A DNA stretch of 64,000 nucleotides. It comes from Clostridium kluyveri. GTDB taxonomy: Bacteria; Bacillota; Clostridia; Clostridiales; Clostridiaceae. Below are positions 42,046 to 51,254 of the stretch, piece by piece. A model generated the notes under the pieces. That model searched no databases. It was given only the letters and a program-made list of their open reading frames with translations, and was not told the origin of the DNA. How positions within the stretch are numbered: position 1 is the first letter of the stretch; each line of letters starts with the position of its first letter. The DNA lies in the NCBI RefSeq assembly GCF_001902295.1, contig NZ_CP018335.1:806001-870000 (forward strand), given 5' to 3'. A program made the position numbers and the translations under genes.

Positions 42046-43242
42046 ATGGAACAGTTGTGTGAAGTAGAAGAAATAAAGCACCTGGCTAATAAATATTATT
42101 CTGAAGTGGTAAACTTGAGGAGATATTTTCACACATATCCTGAGGTTAGTAAAAAGGAATTTAATACTCAAAAGAAAATAATTGAAGCGTTAGAAGGTCT
42201 TAGTTTAAATATCAGAAAAGCAGGGGGAACTGGTGTTATTGCAGAACTTAAGGGGGGAAAGCCAGGCAAAATAGTGGCAATTCGTGCGGATATAGATGCT
42301 TTGGCTATAGATGATGAAATAAGTAAAGATTATAAATCTAAAAATAAAGGTGCATGTCATGCCTGCGGACATGATGGACACACTGCCATGCTTATAGGTG
42401 TTATAAAAGTATTATGTGATATACGTCATAGAATAGAAGGTACTTTAAGATTTATATTTCAGCCTAGTGAAGAAGAAGTAATTGATGGTTCAGGGGCAGC
42501 AGCTATTATAGAAGATGGGGGCTTAGAAGGTGTAGAAGCCATTATAGGAGCTCATCTGTGGCAGCCTATTGAAATTGGAACAGTGGGAATATCAAAGGGA
42601 CCTGTAATGGCTGCCAGTGATGAATTTGTAATAATTATTGAGGGAAAAGCAGGTCATGCTTCTATGCCTCACCAAACTATAGATTCAATATTAACAGCTT
42701 CTCAGATAGTTGTTGCCTTAAATACAATTGTGGGAAGAGATGTAGATCCCATGAAACAGGCTGTAGTATCGGTAGGTGTATTTCAGTCAGGACATATTTA
42801 TAATGCCATATCAGGGAAGGCAGTATTAAAGGGAACTATTAGATCCCTTGATGAAGATGTGAGAAGAGAAGTGCTTATGCATATTAGAAAAATTGTGAAG
42901 CATATATGTGATATGGCAGGAGCTCACTGCAGCCTTCAAAAAAGCTCATGTACCTATGTTCTTAATAATGATTCTAAAATTACAGATATTGTACTTGAAG
43001 CGGGAAAAGAGGTAATGGGAGAGGGAGCTCATGAAGTAAAGCCGTGTATGAGTAGTGAAGATTTTTCTTACTATTTACAGAAAGTACCGGGGTGCTTTAT
43101 TTTTATAGGTATAGGAAACCCTAAGAAAGGAATTATTTATCCTCAACATCATCCTAAATATGATATAGATGAAATGGCATTATTATATGGGGTTGAAGTT
43201 ATGGCCAATGCAGCTTTAAAATTACTTTCCAAATTAAAATAA
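42046..43242 (+). CDS. M20-family amidohydrolase (N-acyl-amino-acid / hippurate hydrolase type)
   Basis: About 398 aa. Metal ligands lie in GACHACGHDGHTAML and in EEVIDGSGAAAIIEDGG. ADIDALAID, GAHLWQP and GHASMPHQTIDSI are typical of the M20D amidohydrolase group, which hydrolyses N-acyl or N-acetyl amino acids and indole-amino acid conjugates. The ATG at 42046 fits GGGGAGGG 8 nt upstream; the ORF start at 42028 overlaps it. It is probably cotranscribed with carAB. An N-acetylornithine or N-acyl amino-acid substrate is possible but not shown. Confidence 0.88.
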   Translation: MEQLCEVEEIKHLANKYYSEVVNLRRYFHTYPEVSKKEFNTQKKIIEALEGLSLNIRKAGGTGVIAELKGGKPGKIVAIRADIDALAIDDEISKDYKSKNKGACHACGHDGHTAMLIGVIKVLCDIRHRIEGTLRFIFQPSEEEVIDGSGAAAIIEDGGLEGVEAIIGAHLWQPIEIGTVGISKGPVMAASDEFVIIIEGKAGHASMPHQTIDSILTASQIVVALNTIVGRDVDPMKQAVVSVGVFQSGHIYNAISGKAVLKGTIRSLDEDVRREVLMHIRKIVKHICDMAGAHCSLQKSSCTYVLNNDSKITDIVLEAGKEVMGEGAHEVKPCMSSEDFSYYLQKVPGCFIFIGIGNPKKGIIYPQHHPKYDIDEMALLYGVEVMANAALKLLSKLK

Positions 43243-43243
43243 A

Positions 43244-43268
43244 TAGGACGTTAAATTATAACATCCTA
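43244..43268. terminator. Weak bidirectional hairpin between convergent genes
   Basis: TAGGA(C)GTTA / TAAC(A)TCCTA with a 5-nt loop; no strong T-run. Confidence 0.45.
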
Positions 43269-43279
43269 AGAATAGAAAC

Positions 43280-44497
43280 TTAGTTAAAAGGAAGTATAAC
43301 TTTAAATATGGAACCTTTGCCTAAAGCACTTGATACAGTTATATTTCCTTTATATTCATTGACTATAGATTTTGCTATAGACAGACCTAAGCCAAAGTTA
43401 CCATTTCTATTTGAGCGGGATTTATCCACTTTATAAAATCTTTCAAAAATTTTGTCTAGATGTTCTTCTGAAATACCTTCCCCTGTATCGGATACAGCAA
43501 ATTCAATCTTGTTTTTTACTGTATGCATCTTTATTTCTATAGAACCTTTTTCATAAGTATGTTTTATAGCATTATCTATGAGAATAGCTGCAAGCTGTTT
43601 GATACGGCCTTCATTGCCTAAAAAAATTACATTTTGTTGTATGTCATATGAAATATGTATTTTATATTTTATGCAAATGGCTTCAAAAGGCATTATTGAT
43701 TGGGTGATAGCATTACTTAAATTAAAGCTGGAAATAGATAATGATACCTTATGTGAGTCTGACCTTGCAAGAAAAAGAAGCTCTTCTATAAGCTTAGTCA
43801 TTCTAGCTGTTTCCAGTTTGATATTTCCAAGCCATTTACCTTGAGTTTCTACAGTTTCATTTTTGTTATCTAAAACTATGTCAAGATTAGTGGTTATGAC
43901 TGCTAGAGGGGTACGAAGTTCATGGGAAGCATCTGCAACAAAAGACTGCTGCTTTTTCCAGGCATTTATAATAGGTTTTAAAGAAGTATTAGCAAGAAAT
44001 AGACTTATTATAAATACCAATATGAGACTTGCTATACAAACTAATACAGATATAATAATCAGTCGCCTTAATACTTCACTGTCAAAGGACTTATCCTGAA
44101 AAATTATGATAAATCCATATTTTTTTGGAACTTTAAGATACCTAAAATTAAAACTTTCATATGTAATAGTACCCCGAGAGTCTTTATTGTTAAAAATATT
44201 CTTTATTATATTATAAGATACTTCCTCAGATAATGTAAAATTGCTGGAAGTTTCTCTGATTCTACCAATTTTATCCGTTTTAATAAAAAAGTTTTCTGAA
44301 GATATAAGCTCTCTATTTGGACGCTCAGGAGGGGGAGGAATATCTTCCATTTCTGATGTTTTAGCCATGTGCATATATGAAGAATGTTCAAAACTTCTTT
44401 CCATTAACACATATATACCTGAAAATATGATTATTAGAACCAAACCTGTTAATATTAAATTGATCAAAATTAATTCTATTTTTAATTTTCGAAACAT
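43280..44497 (-). CDS. Sensor histidine kinase
   Basis: 405 aa. Transmembrane segments at about 8-32 and 146-168 enclose an extracytoplasmic sensor with an acidic/proline-rich start (EDIPPPPERP). The phospho-accepting His192 is in DASHELRTPL. The N box (NAIKHTYEKG), DTGEG and GNFGLGLSIAKSIV belong to the HATPase domain. Encoded 3 nt after the response regulator. Oriented away from the glycosyltransferase operon, which it may regulate. Confidence 0.93.
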   Translation of the reverse strand: MFRKLKIELILINLILTGLVLIIIFSGIYVLMERSFEHSSYMHMAKTSEMEDIPPPPERPNRELISSENFFIKTDKIGRIRETSSNFTLSEEVSYNIIKNIFNNKDSRGTITYESFNFRYLKVPKKYGFIIIFQDKSFDSEVLRRLIIISVLVCIASLILVFIISLFLANTSLKPIINAWKKQQSFVADASHELRTPLAVITTNLDIVLDNKNETVETQGKWLGNIKLETARMTKLIEELLFLARSDSHKVSLSISSFNLSNAITQSIMPFEAICIKYKIHISYDIQQNVIFLGNEGRIKQLAAILIDNAIKHTYEKGSIEIKMHTVKNKIEFAVSDTGEGISEEHLDKIFERFYKVDKSRSNRNGNFGLGLSIAKSIVNEYKGNITVSSALGKGSIFKVILPFN

Positions 44498-44500
44498 AAT

Positions 44501-45178
44501 TTAAACCTCTTTTAGACAATAACCTATTCCTCTTATGGTTTCTATAATAACATTGCAATTCAATTTTCTAAGTTTTTTTCTAAGATAGGAAAAGTACACT
44601 TCAATATTGTTATTCATCTCTACATCAGAATCAGGTCCCCAAACCCTGTCTAATATCTGATCCTTGGTCAATACTTGATTTTTATTACGAGCCAGAAGTT
44701 CCAATAGCTGAGATTCTTTAGAGGTAAGCTTAATTCTATTTTCTTTATACTGAAGTTCTCCTCTTAAGGGATCAAAAGTTAAAGAAGCCAATTGTATGGT
44801 TCCATATTGAATAAAATCTATATGTCTCCGTCCAAGAGCTCGTATTCGTGCCAGAAGTTCCTCCTTGGAAAAAGGTTTTATTAAATAGTCATCTGCCCCC
44901 TGATCCAAGCCCTCTACTCTGCTGCTTATAGAATCCATAGCTGTTAATATAATTACAGGAGTTCTGATGCCTTTGTTTCTAATATCCTTTAGAATCTCCA
45001 GGCCATTTTTCCCAGGAAGCATTCTATCTAGTATTATAACATCATATATATCTATTTCTGCCATTTCTTGTCCCTTAATTCCGTCATAGGCAAAATCTAC
45101 ATTGTAATTGTTTTTTTTCAATATATAAACTAGGGCTTCTGAAAGCATCACTTCATCTTCAATTAAAAGTAGTCTCAT
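44501..45178 (-). CDS. OmpR-family response regulator
   Basis: 225 aa. The receiver domain has the phospho-acceptor Asp51 in ILDRMLPG, the acidic pair EDE near residue 7, and Lys in LIKPFSKEEL. The C-terminal winged helix ends in YFSYLRKKLRKLNCNVIIETIRGIGYCL. The start is preceded by GGAGG. Cotranscribed with the histidine kinase; shares a 270-bp upstream region with the divergent GT2 gene, no clear operator seen. Confidence 0.95.
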   Translation of the reverse strand: MRLLLIEDEVMLSEALVYILKKNNYNVDFAYDGIKGQEMAEIDIYDVIILDRMLPGKNGLEILKDIRNKGIRTPVIILTAMDSISSRVEGLDQGADDYLIKPFSKEELLARIRALGRRHIDFIQYGTIQLASLTFDPLRGELQYKENRIKLTSKESQLLELLARNKNQVLTKDQILDRVWGPDSDVEMNNNIEVYFSYLRKKLRKLNCNVIIETIRGIGYCLKEV

Positions 45179-45451
45179 AATAATTCCTCCTAATTATAAG
45201 GTAATGTCTATATAAAAATTATAATTGGCAAATTTTAAATATCTGAAAATTTTTAGTAACAATACTATAAATCATATAATAACAATATACGATAAATTTT
45301 CAATATAAACAATATTGAATGCATATTTAAGCAAATTACTAAATTATATACTATATGTTCAAAGTTAATTTACATTTATTAGTGATGTTTTTAAGTGTTT
45401 TTTAAGGTTTTAATATAAAAATTATATTAAACTAAATATGAGGTGAATTAA

Positions 45452-46420
45452 ATGTATAAAAGTGTTATTTACTCTATAATAGTACCTCTATATAATGAGG
45501 AGCTAGTTATCGATGAAACTTATAAAAGGTTAAAAAGTATAATGGACTCCACGTCAGAAGGTTACGAGCTCCTATTTGTAAATGATGGAAGTAGTGATGC
45601 CACACGAAAAAAGGTGGAAAAAATATGTGTTAAAGATATGAATGTAAGACTTGTTAATTTCTCTAGAAACTTTGGACATCAATGTGCTATAACTGCTGGG
45701 ATGGAAGTTTCCATAGGAAAGGCAATAGTTGTAATAGATGCGGATCTTCAAGATCCTCCAGAAGTTATTCTTGAAATGATAAAAAAATGGAAGGAAGGTT
45801 ATGATGTTGTATATGGAAAAAGGATAAAAAGGGAAGGGGAATCTTTCTTTAAAAAATTTACTGCTAAAACTTTTTACAGGATGCTTAAAAATATGACTAG
45901 TGTTGATATACCTGTGGATACAGGGGATTTCAGACTTATAGATAGAAAGGTGTGTAATACTTTAAACTCACTGCCGGAAAAGAATAGATATGTAAGAGGA
46001 TTAGTAAGCTGGATTGGATATAAACAGACTTTTGTAGAATTTGTAAGACAGGAAAGATTTGCAGGGGATAGCAAATATCCTATTAAGAAAATGATAAAAT
46101 TAGCTCTTGATGGTATAACTTCATTTTCATATAAGCCTCTTGCCTTTTCAGGTTATTTAGGTGGAATATCTTTTTTTGTGGGAATATTAATTATGGTAGT
46201 AGATATTATTAAACATTTAACTGGTGGAATAAGTATAATAAATTTTGCCTTCTTAATATCTATTGATTTAATTATGTTTGGTGTAATGTTAAGCTGCATG
46301 GGGATAATTGGCCAGTACATAGGTAGAATTTTTGACGAAAGTAAGGGAAGGCCTAATTATATTATTGAAAGTATTATAAATGATAGAAAGGTTGATAAAG
46401 AGCATGACTCAGTTAACTAA
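45452..46420 (+). CDS. GT2 undecaprenyl-phosphate glycosyltransferase (GtrB/YkcC/CsbB-like)
   Basis: 322 aa. The N-terminal catalytic GT2 domain has IIVPLYNEE, FVNDGSSD and the metal-binding IDADLQDPPE; QERFAGDSKYP is the polyprenyl-phosphate transferase motif. Two C-terminal membrane helices (about 230-255 and 265-295) follow. Family role: transfers a sugar from a nucleotide donor to undecaprenyl phosphate on the cytoplasmic face. It overlaps the GtrA-like gene and heads a three-gene glycosylation operon, as in the ykcC/ykcB and csbB/gtcA/yfhO sets of Bacillus. AGGTG precedes the start. Confidence 0.92.
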   Translation: MYKSVIYSIIVPLYNEELVIDETYKRLKSIMDSTSEGYELLFVNDGSSDATRKKVEKICVKDMNVRLVNFSRNFGHQCAITAGMEVSIGKAIVVIDADLQDPPEVILEMIKKWKEGYDVVYGKRIKREGESFFKKFTAKTFYRMLKNMTSVDIPVDTGDFRLIDRKVCNTLNSLPEKNRYVRGLVSWIGYKQTFVEFVRQERFAGDSKYPIKKMIKLALDGITSFSYKPLAFSGYLGGISFFVGILIMVVDIIKHLTGGISIINFAFLISIDLIMFGVMLSCMGIIGQYIGRIFDESKGRPNYIIESIINDRKVDKEHDSVN

Positions 46421-46835
46421 AATAAAGTATCCCATATTTAATCGTATTTTTAATGGTAAATTAAAGTGCATAAGTCGTTTTTCTGCTACAGGAGTATTAA
46501 ATACTCTGGTAGATTTTTGTGTATTTACTATATGTGAAAGTTTATTTGGTATATATTATACTTTAAGTCAAGTTTTAGGTTATAGTTTTGGAATAATAAA
46601 TAGCTTTATATTGAATAAAAAGTGGACATTTGAAAGTAAAGCTTCCAATAAGAAAATATATCATGAACTGATGCAATTTATTGTAGTTAATGTTTGTTCT
46701 CTTACAATTACCGTGGTGTGTATGAAGTTTTTAGTAAATAACTTTAGTATAAATATTTATATATCTAAAGTTATTGTTACTTTAATAGCTCAAGTTGTGA
46801 ATTTTTTACTGTATAAACTTTGGGTGTTTAATTAA
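46404..46835 (+). CDS. GtrA/GtcA-family membrane protein (probable polyprenyl-phosphate-sugar flippase)
   Basis: About 143 aa with four predicted membrane helices. RFSATGVLNTLVDFCVF, GYSFGIINSFILNKKWTF and VVNFLLYKLWVF are typical of the GtrA family. These proteins are thought to flip undecaprenyl-phosphate-sugar across the membrane. The ATG at 46404 is preferred (GAAAGG about 12 nt upstream), overlapping the end of the GT2 gene; the ORF start at 46380 is also possible. Confidence 0.85.
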   Translation: MTQLTKIKYPIFNRIFNGKLKCISRFSATGVLNTLVDFCVFTICESLFGIYYTLSQVLGYSFGIINSFILNKKWTFESKASNKKIYHELMQFIVVNVCSLTITVVCMKFLVNNFSINIYISKVIVTLIAQVVNFLLYKLWVFN

Positions 46836-46852
46836 ATAAGAGGGGGAAATGC

Positions 46853-49072
46853 ATGAAGAATGTAAAATTCAAAAAAGAAAATCTTCCAATAGTATTGATT
46901 TTAATTTTATCTGCTGTATTAAATTTTGCTAACTTAACTATAGAAGGATATGGAAATGAATATTACGCTGCAGGTGTAAAAAGCATGCTTGTAAATCTTA
47001 AAAATTTTTTCTTTGTATCCTTTGACCCAGCCGGATTTGTATCCATTGATAAACCTCCTTTAGGTTTTTGGATACAGACTATTTCTGCTAAAATATTTGG
47101 ATTTAGCGGCTGGAGTATAATATTGCCTCAGGCTCTTGCAGGAGTTATATCAGTTGGGCTTATATATTATATTGTAAAAAGATCTTTTGGAAATATAGCT
47201 GGAACTATTTCGGCACTTTGTCTTGCAATTACCCCTGTTTTTGTAGCTGCTAGCAGAAATAATACCATAGACAACCTTTTGGTCATGGTGCTTCTTATTG
47301 CCTGTGTATTTATTTCTAAAGCTGCAGAAAAGGGTAGGTTTAAATATATCATAATAAGCTTGGTTTTAATAGGTGTAGGCTTTAATATAAAGATGCTTCA
47401 AGCCTATATGATTATACCGGCAGTATATGTAGTTTACCTTATTTCTAGAGCTGTACCTGTAAAAAAGAGAATAAAACATCTAGCTTTAGGTACAGTTGTA
47501 CTTGTAGTAGTATCTCTGTCTTGGGCGGTAATAGTAGATCTTGTGCCGGCACAGTATAGACCTTATGTAGGAAGCAGTACCAATAATACTGTTATGGAAC
47601 TTATATTAGGACACAATGGACTTGAAAGATTTAATAATAGTGGTATGGGAGGAAGACAAGCACCGGGAGAATTTAGAAATACTAATATATACGGCACACA
47701 AAATCAAAGGGGTAATGGAAATGCTCAAAATGGAAATTGGACTAATAGACAAAAGACTGCAGAGGACAGTCAAAATGGAAATATGGCTAATTTTTCAGGT
47801 GGAAATGGCAATGTTCCAGAGGGAATGAAATTACCAGAAGGGTCGTCGGGAGGAAGAGGTGCCCAAGGTGGCGGCATGGCAGGAAACTTTGGTGGTCAGA
47901 CAGAAGCAAGTATTACCAGATTATTCTCCAAAAATGTTTTATCAGATCAAATAGTATGGTTTTTACCTTTGGCTATATTTGGATTCATTGCAGGAGCAAT
48001 AGTGGAAAAATTGAAGTTTACCTTTGATAATAGAAAAAAACTAGATTTAATATTATGGATTTTTTGGCTTATTCCTGAATTTTTATATTTTAGTTACACT
48101 AAGGGATTGTTCCATCAATACTATTTAACTATGATGGCTCCACCTATTGCGGCTTTATCAGGAATAGGACTTGTTTCTATGTGGAAGCTTTATAAGGAAA
48201 AGAGTAAGAATATCACATGGCTTCTATTGCCAGTATCCCTTGTTGCAAATGGTCTAGTTCAGCTTCTAATGTTATCTTATTACAGTAATATATCCTCTGC
48301 AATTAAAGCCATTATTATATCTTCTTTAGTACTTTGTTTTATTTCATCTACATTACTTATAGTATACAAAGTAGTTAAGAAAGGTAATTTAGAGAAGGCT
48401 GGTAATATAAAGCTTGGTAAGGCATTAACAATACTTGCTTTTGTAGGAATTTTAATAACGCCTGCTATTGGTTCCGGTGCTGCTATAAATCATAAAGTGA
48501 ATGGTACCATGCCTTCAGCAGGATTGGAACTCCTATCAAATAATGAATCCGGTAATTTTATGATGGGAAGAGGTTCAGGAGGCAGTGGTAATGATAAACT
48601 TGTAAAGTTTCTTGAAAAGAATATCACAAATGAGAAATATATTCTTGTAGTTTCCAGTGCAACTTCTGCCCAGGATATAATACTACAAACTGGTAAAGGA
48701 GTAATGGCATTAGGAGGTTTCACAGGCTCTGATAAGATACTTACCTTAGATGAATTTAAAACCATGGTGAAAAATGGAGAAGTTAGATATGTACTTACAG
48801 GGGGAATGGGAAGAGGTTCCATGGATGATATTATGAATTGGGTACAGAAAAATGGCAAGGCGGTATCGGAAAGTCAATGGAGAAATACGGTAGAGTCTCA
48901 GGAGGAAAAAGGATATTCAGATTTTAATGTAACTGAATATGATAAAAATACAGATACAAAATATAACTATAAAAATGATAATTCAGGTAATAACAGTGGA
49001 AACAATAGTGGTGGTGGACCAGAGGGCATGAATTCACAAGTGCTATACGATTTAAAAGGCAGTGTAAAATAA
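46853..49072 (+). CDS. GT-C membrane glycosyltransferase (YkcB/ArnT-like) with a Gly/Asn-rich loop
   Basis: 739 aa. The N-terminal part has the PMT/ArnT-like pattern: EGYGNEYYAAGVKSM, DPAGFVSIDKPPLGFWIQ and RNNTIDNLLVM in the first extracytoplasmic regions, with about 10-12 membrane helices in all. A low-complexity insert at about 255-355 is rich in Gly, Asn, Gln and Arg. A globular extracytoplasmic C-terminal domain (about 560-700) is followed by a Asn/Gly/Ser-rich tail. It should transfer the flipped sugar from undecaprenyl phosphate to an acceptor outside the membrane (teichoic acid or protein). GAGGGGG precedes the start. Confidence 0.9.
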   Translation: MKNVKFKKENLPIVLILILSAVLNFANLTIEGYGNEYYAAGVKSMLVNLKNFFFVSFDPAGFVSIDKPPLGFWIQTISAKIFGFSGWSIILPQALAGVISVGLIYYIVKRSFGNIAGTISALCLAITPVFVAASRNNTIDNLLVMVLLIACVFISKAAEKGRFKYIIISLVLIGVGFNIKMLQAYMIIPAVYVVYLISRAVPVKKRIKHLALGTVVLVVVSLSWAVIVDLVPAQYRPYVGSSTNNTVMELILGHNGLERFNNSGMGGRQAPGEFRNTNIYGTQNQRGNGNAQNGNWTNRQKTAEDSQNGNMANFSGGNGNVPEGMKLPEGSSGGRGAQGGGMAGNFGGQTEASITRLFSKNVLSDQIVWFLPLAIFGFIAGAIVEKLKFTFDNRKKLDLILWIFWLIPEFLYFSYTKGLFHQYYLTMMAPPIAALSGIGLVSMWKLYKEKSKNITWLLLPVSLVANGLVQLLMLSYYSNISSAIKAIIISSLVLCFISSTLLIVYKVVKKGNLEKAGNIKLGKALTILAFVGILITPAIGSGAAINHKVNGTMPSAGLELLSNNESGNFMMGRGSGGSGNDKLVKFLEKNITNEKYILVVSSATSAQDIILQTGKGVMALGGFTGSDKILTLDEFKTMVKNGEVRYVLTGGMGRGSMDDIMNWVQKNGKAVSESQWRNTVESQEEKGYSDFNVTEYDKNTDTKYNYKNDNSGNNSGNNSGGGPEGMNSQVLYDLKGSVK

Positions 49073-49088
49073 TATTTCAGAGTGATTT

Positions 49089-49124
49089 TTAAGTAGGCTT
49101 TTATTTTAAGGTCTACTTAAAATT
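49089..49124 (+). terminator. Hairpin after the glycosylation operon
   Basis: TTAAGTAG / CTACTTAA with a 16-nt loop, no strong T-run. Nothing else is recognised up to the hemL ribosome binding site. Confidence 0.45.
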
Positions 49125-49337
49125 TATGCACAAATATTAATTTGTTTGAGAGTACTTATAAGTGTTATAATAAAGATAATTTTATCCCAACAAAAGTCCT
49201 TCTGACATATCTGTTTAAGAGGATTTTTTGTTTGGATCAAGCTAAATATTTTGTAATTGTAAATGTTGGAGCTGATAAAATGATACAACTTATAGGTATA
49301 AAAAGCCAGTGTGATAATTGTAATAGGAGAGTATAAA

Positions 49338-50618
49338 ATGAGAAATGATAAAATATTTGAAGAATCGAAACTATATATGCCAGGTGGGGTAAATAGTCCT
49401 GTGAGGGCTTTTAAGGATGTTCCCTTAAATCCCCCTGTAATAAAAAAAGGCAGGGGTGCTTATATATATGATGAAGATGGCAATGAATACATAGACTTTG
49501 TGTGTTCCTGGGGGCCAATGATTTTAGGCCATTGTGATGAAGATGTAGTAAATGCTATAAAATACACTAGTGAAAATGCTATATCTTTTGGAGCTACCAC
49601 GGAAATTGAATTAGAGCTTTCCAAATATATATGCACTACTTTGGAAAATATAGAAATGATTAGGATGGTCAATTCAGGTACAGAAGCTACTATGAGTGCA
49701 GTGAAACTTGCCAGGGGGTATACAAAGAGAAATAAAATAATAAAATTTGCAGGATGTTATCATGGACATTTTGACGACTTCCTTGTAGAAGCAGGCTCAG
49801 GTGTTATGACAGAGGGGATTCCCGGAAGCGCAGGAGTTCCTAAAGATAGTATAAAAAATACTATTATAGCTGAATATAATAATCTTGAAGATGTAAAAAA
49901 TATTTTTAAGAAGTATGGCAGTGATATTGCAGCTATTATAGTAGAGCCTGTGGCGGGAAATATGGGAGTAATTCCAGGAAAAATAGATTTTCTAAAAGGA
50001 CTTAGAAAGCTATGTGATGAATACAAAAGTTTGCTTATTTTTGATGAAGTAATGAGTGGATTTAGAGTTGCCTATAAAGGAGCTCAAAGTTTATATGGAA
50101 TAAAACCTGATATTACTACCATGGCAAAAATTATGGGAGGAGGATTACCCTGTGGTGCTTATGGAGGTAGAAAGGATATTATGGAAAAACTTTCTCCCCT
50201 TGGACCTGTATATCAGGCTGGGACCATGTCTGGAAATCCAATTGTAATGGCTGCAGGACTTGCCACTTTGAAGAAGCTGAATGAAAACTCCGAGTATTAT
50301 GTGAATTTTGAAAAACTGGGTAAAAAATTAGAACAAGGTATAAGACAAATATCAGAGGACAAAAGCATATCTATGGTAATAAATAGATGTGGAGCCATGT
50401 TTTCTATATTTTTTACCAGTGACTCAGAAGTTAAGAATTATAAGGATGCAAGGAAATGCGATACAACTATTTTTGCTAAATTTTTTCAGCATATGCTTGA
50501 GCAAGGCATTTATATAGCACCTTCCCAGTTTGAAGCTATATTTTTAAATGTGAAACATACAGAAGAACACATTGATAAATTCTTACAGGCAGTTAATACT
50601 TTTGAAGCTTTTATTTAG
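49338..50618 (+). CDS. hemL: Glutamate-1-semialdehyde 2,1-aminomutase
   Basis: About 426 aa. MPGGVNSPVRAFKDVP, MVNSGTEATMSA, IFDEVMSGFRVA and the PLP lysine in TTMAKIMGGGLPCGAYGG are family diagnostics. The enzyme converts glutamate-1-semialdehyde to 5-aminolevulinate in the C5 route to tetrapyrroles. The ATG at 49338 has AGGAGAG upstream; the longer ORF start has none. No other hem genes are adjacent, so it is isolated from its pathway; it could be a paralogue of a cluster-encoded HemL elsewhere. Confidence 0.93.
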   Translation: MRNDKIFEESKLYMPGGVNSPVRAFKDVPLNPPVIKKGRGAYIYDEDGNEYIDFVCSWGPMILGHCDEDVVNAIKYTSENAISFGATTEIELELSKYICTTLENIEMIRMVNSGTEATMSAVKLARGYTKRNKIIKFAGCYHGHFDDFLVEAGSGVMTEGIPGSAGVPKDSIKNTIIAEYNNLEDVKNIFKKYGSDIAAIIVEPVAGNMGVIPGKIDFLKGLRKLCDEYKSLLIFDEVMSGFRVAYKGAQSLYGIKPDITTMAKIMGGGLPCGAYGGRKDIMEKLSPLGPVYQAGTMSGNPIVMAAGLATLKKLNENSEYYVNFEKLGKKLEQGIRQISEDKSISMVINRCGAMFSIFFTSDSEVKNYKDARKCDTTIFAKFFQHMLEQGIYIAPSQFEAIFLNVKHTEEHIDKFLQAVNTFEAFI

Positions 50619-50672
50619 AAATACTTAAAATATTTAATTTGAAGGTATAATTTTATATGCATTGATTAATAA

Positions 50673-50706
50673 AATAAGGTTAAAAAGATTTTAACCTTAT
50701 TTCTTA
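50673..50706. terminator. Terminator after hemL
   Basis: A 13-bp stem AATAAGGTTAAAA / TTTTAACCTTATT with a 3-nt loop, followed by TCTT. Confidence 0.8.
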
Positions 50707-50783
50707 TGTAATTATATAAAATATATTTAATTTTTTTAATATATGTATTATAATTTGGTTAATAAATTTAAGAGGGTGACGGT

Positions 50784-51239
50784 GTGGACAATATCGATAT
50801 TAAAATACTAAAATTGCTGCAAGAAAATGCTAGAATTTCTATTTCGGAAATGAGCGGCAAGATTAATCTGTCAATACCTGCAGTAAGTGACAGGTTGAAA
50901 AAATTAGATGCTTCAAGCTTAATTAAAAAATATACAATAATTATCAACAATAAAAAATTTAATAAGAATCTCATGGTTATAATGTTTGTAAGTCTTGAAA
51001 ATCCAACATTTATTGATAAATTTATAGAGATCATCCAGGGGGAAAATGAAATTGTTGAATGTCATTATTTAGCTGGCGAGTTTGATTATGCATTGAAAAT
51101 TATTACTGAAAATACAGAAACCCTTGAAAAAGTTTTAAATAAAATAAAGTGTATTAAAGGGGTTCAAAAGACTAAGACAATAGTTACCCTTTCTACAATT
51201 AAAAATAACTATTCAATAATACCTGACCAAATTAAATAA
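50784..51239 (+). CDS. Lrp/AsnC-family transcriptional regulator
   Basis: 151 aa. The N-terminal helix-turn-helix (DIKILKLLQENARISISEMSGKINLSIPAVSDRLKKLD) is followed by the RAM ligand-binding domain (IVECHYLAGEFDYALKI). GTG start with GAGGGTGACG upstream. It lies 15 nt before alanine dehydrogenase and is likely its amino-acid-responsive regulator, cotranscribed with it. Confidence 0.93.
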   Translation: MDNIDIKILKLLQENARISISEMSGKINLSIPAVSDRLKKLDASSLIKKYTIIINNKKFNKNLMVIMFVSLENPTFIDKFIEIIQGENEIVECHYLAGEFDYALKIITENTETLEKVLNKIKCIKGVQKTKTIVTLSTIKNNYSIIPDQIK

Positions 51240-51254
51240 TAGGGGGAATATATA

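Noticed and set aside
49142..49336. 64-codon ORF upstream of hemL
   Set aside because: It overlaps the hemL ribosome binding site, starts without a Shine-Dalgarno sequence and resembles no family; judged random.
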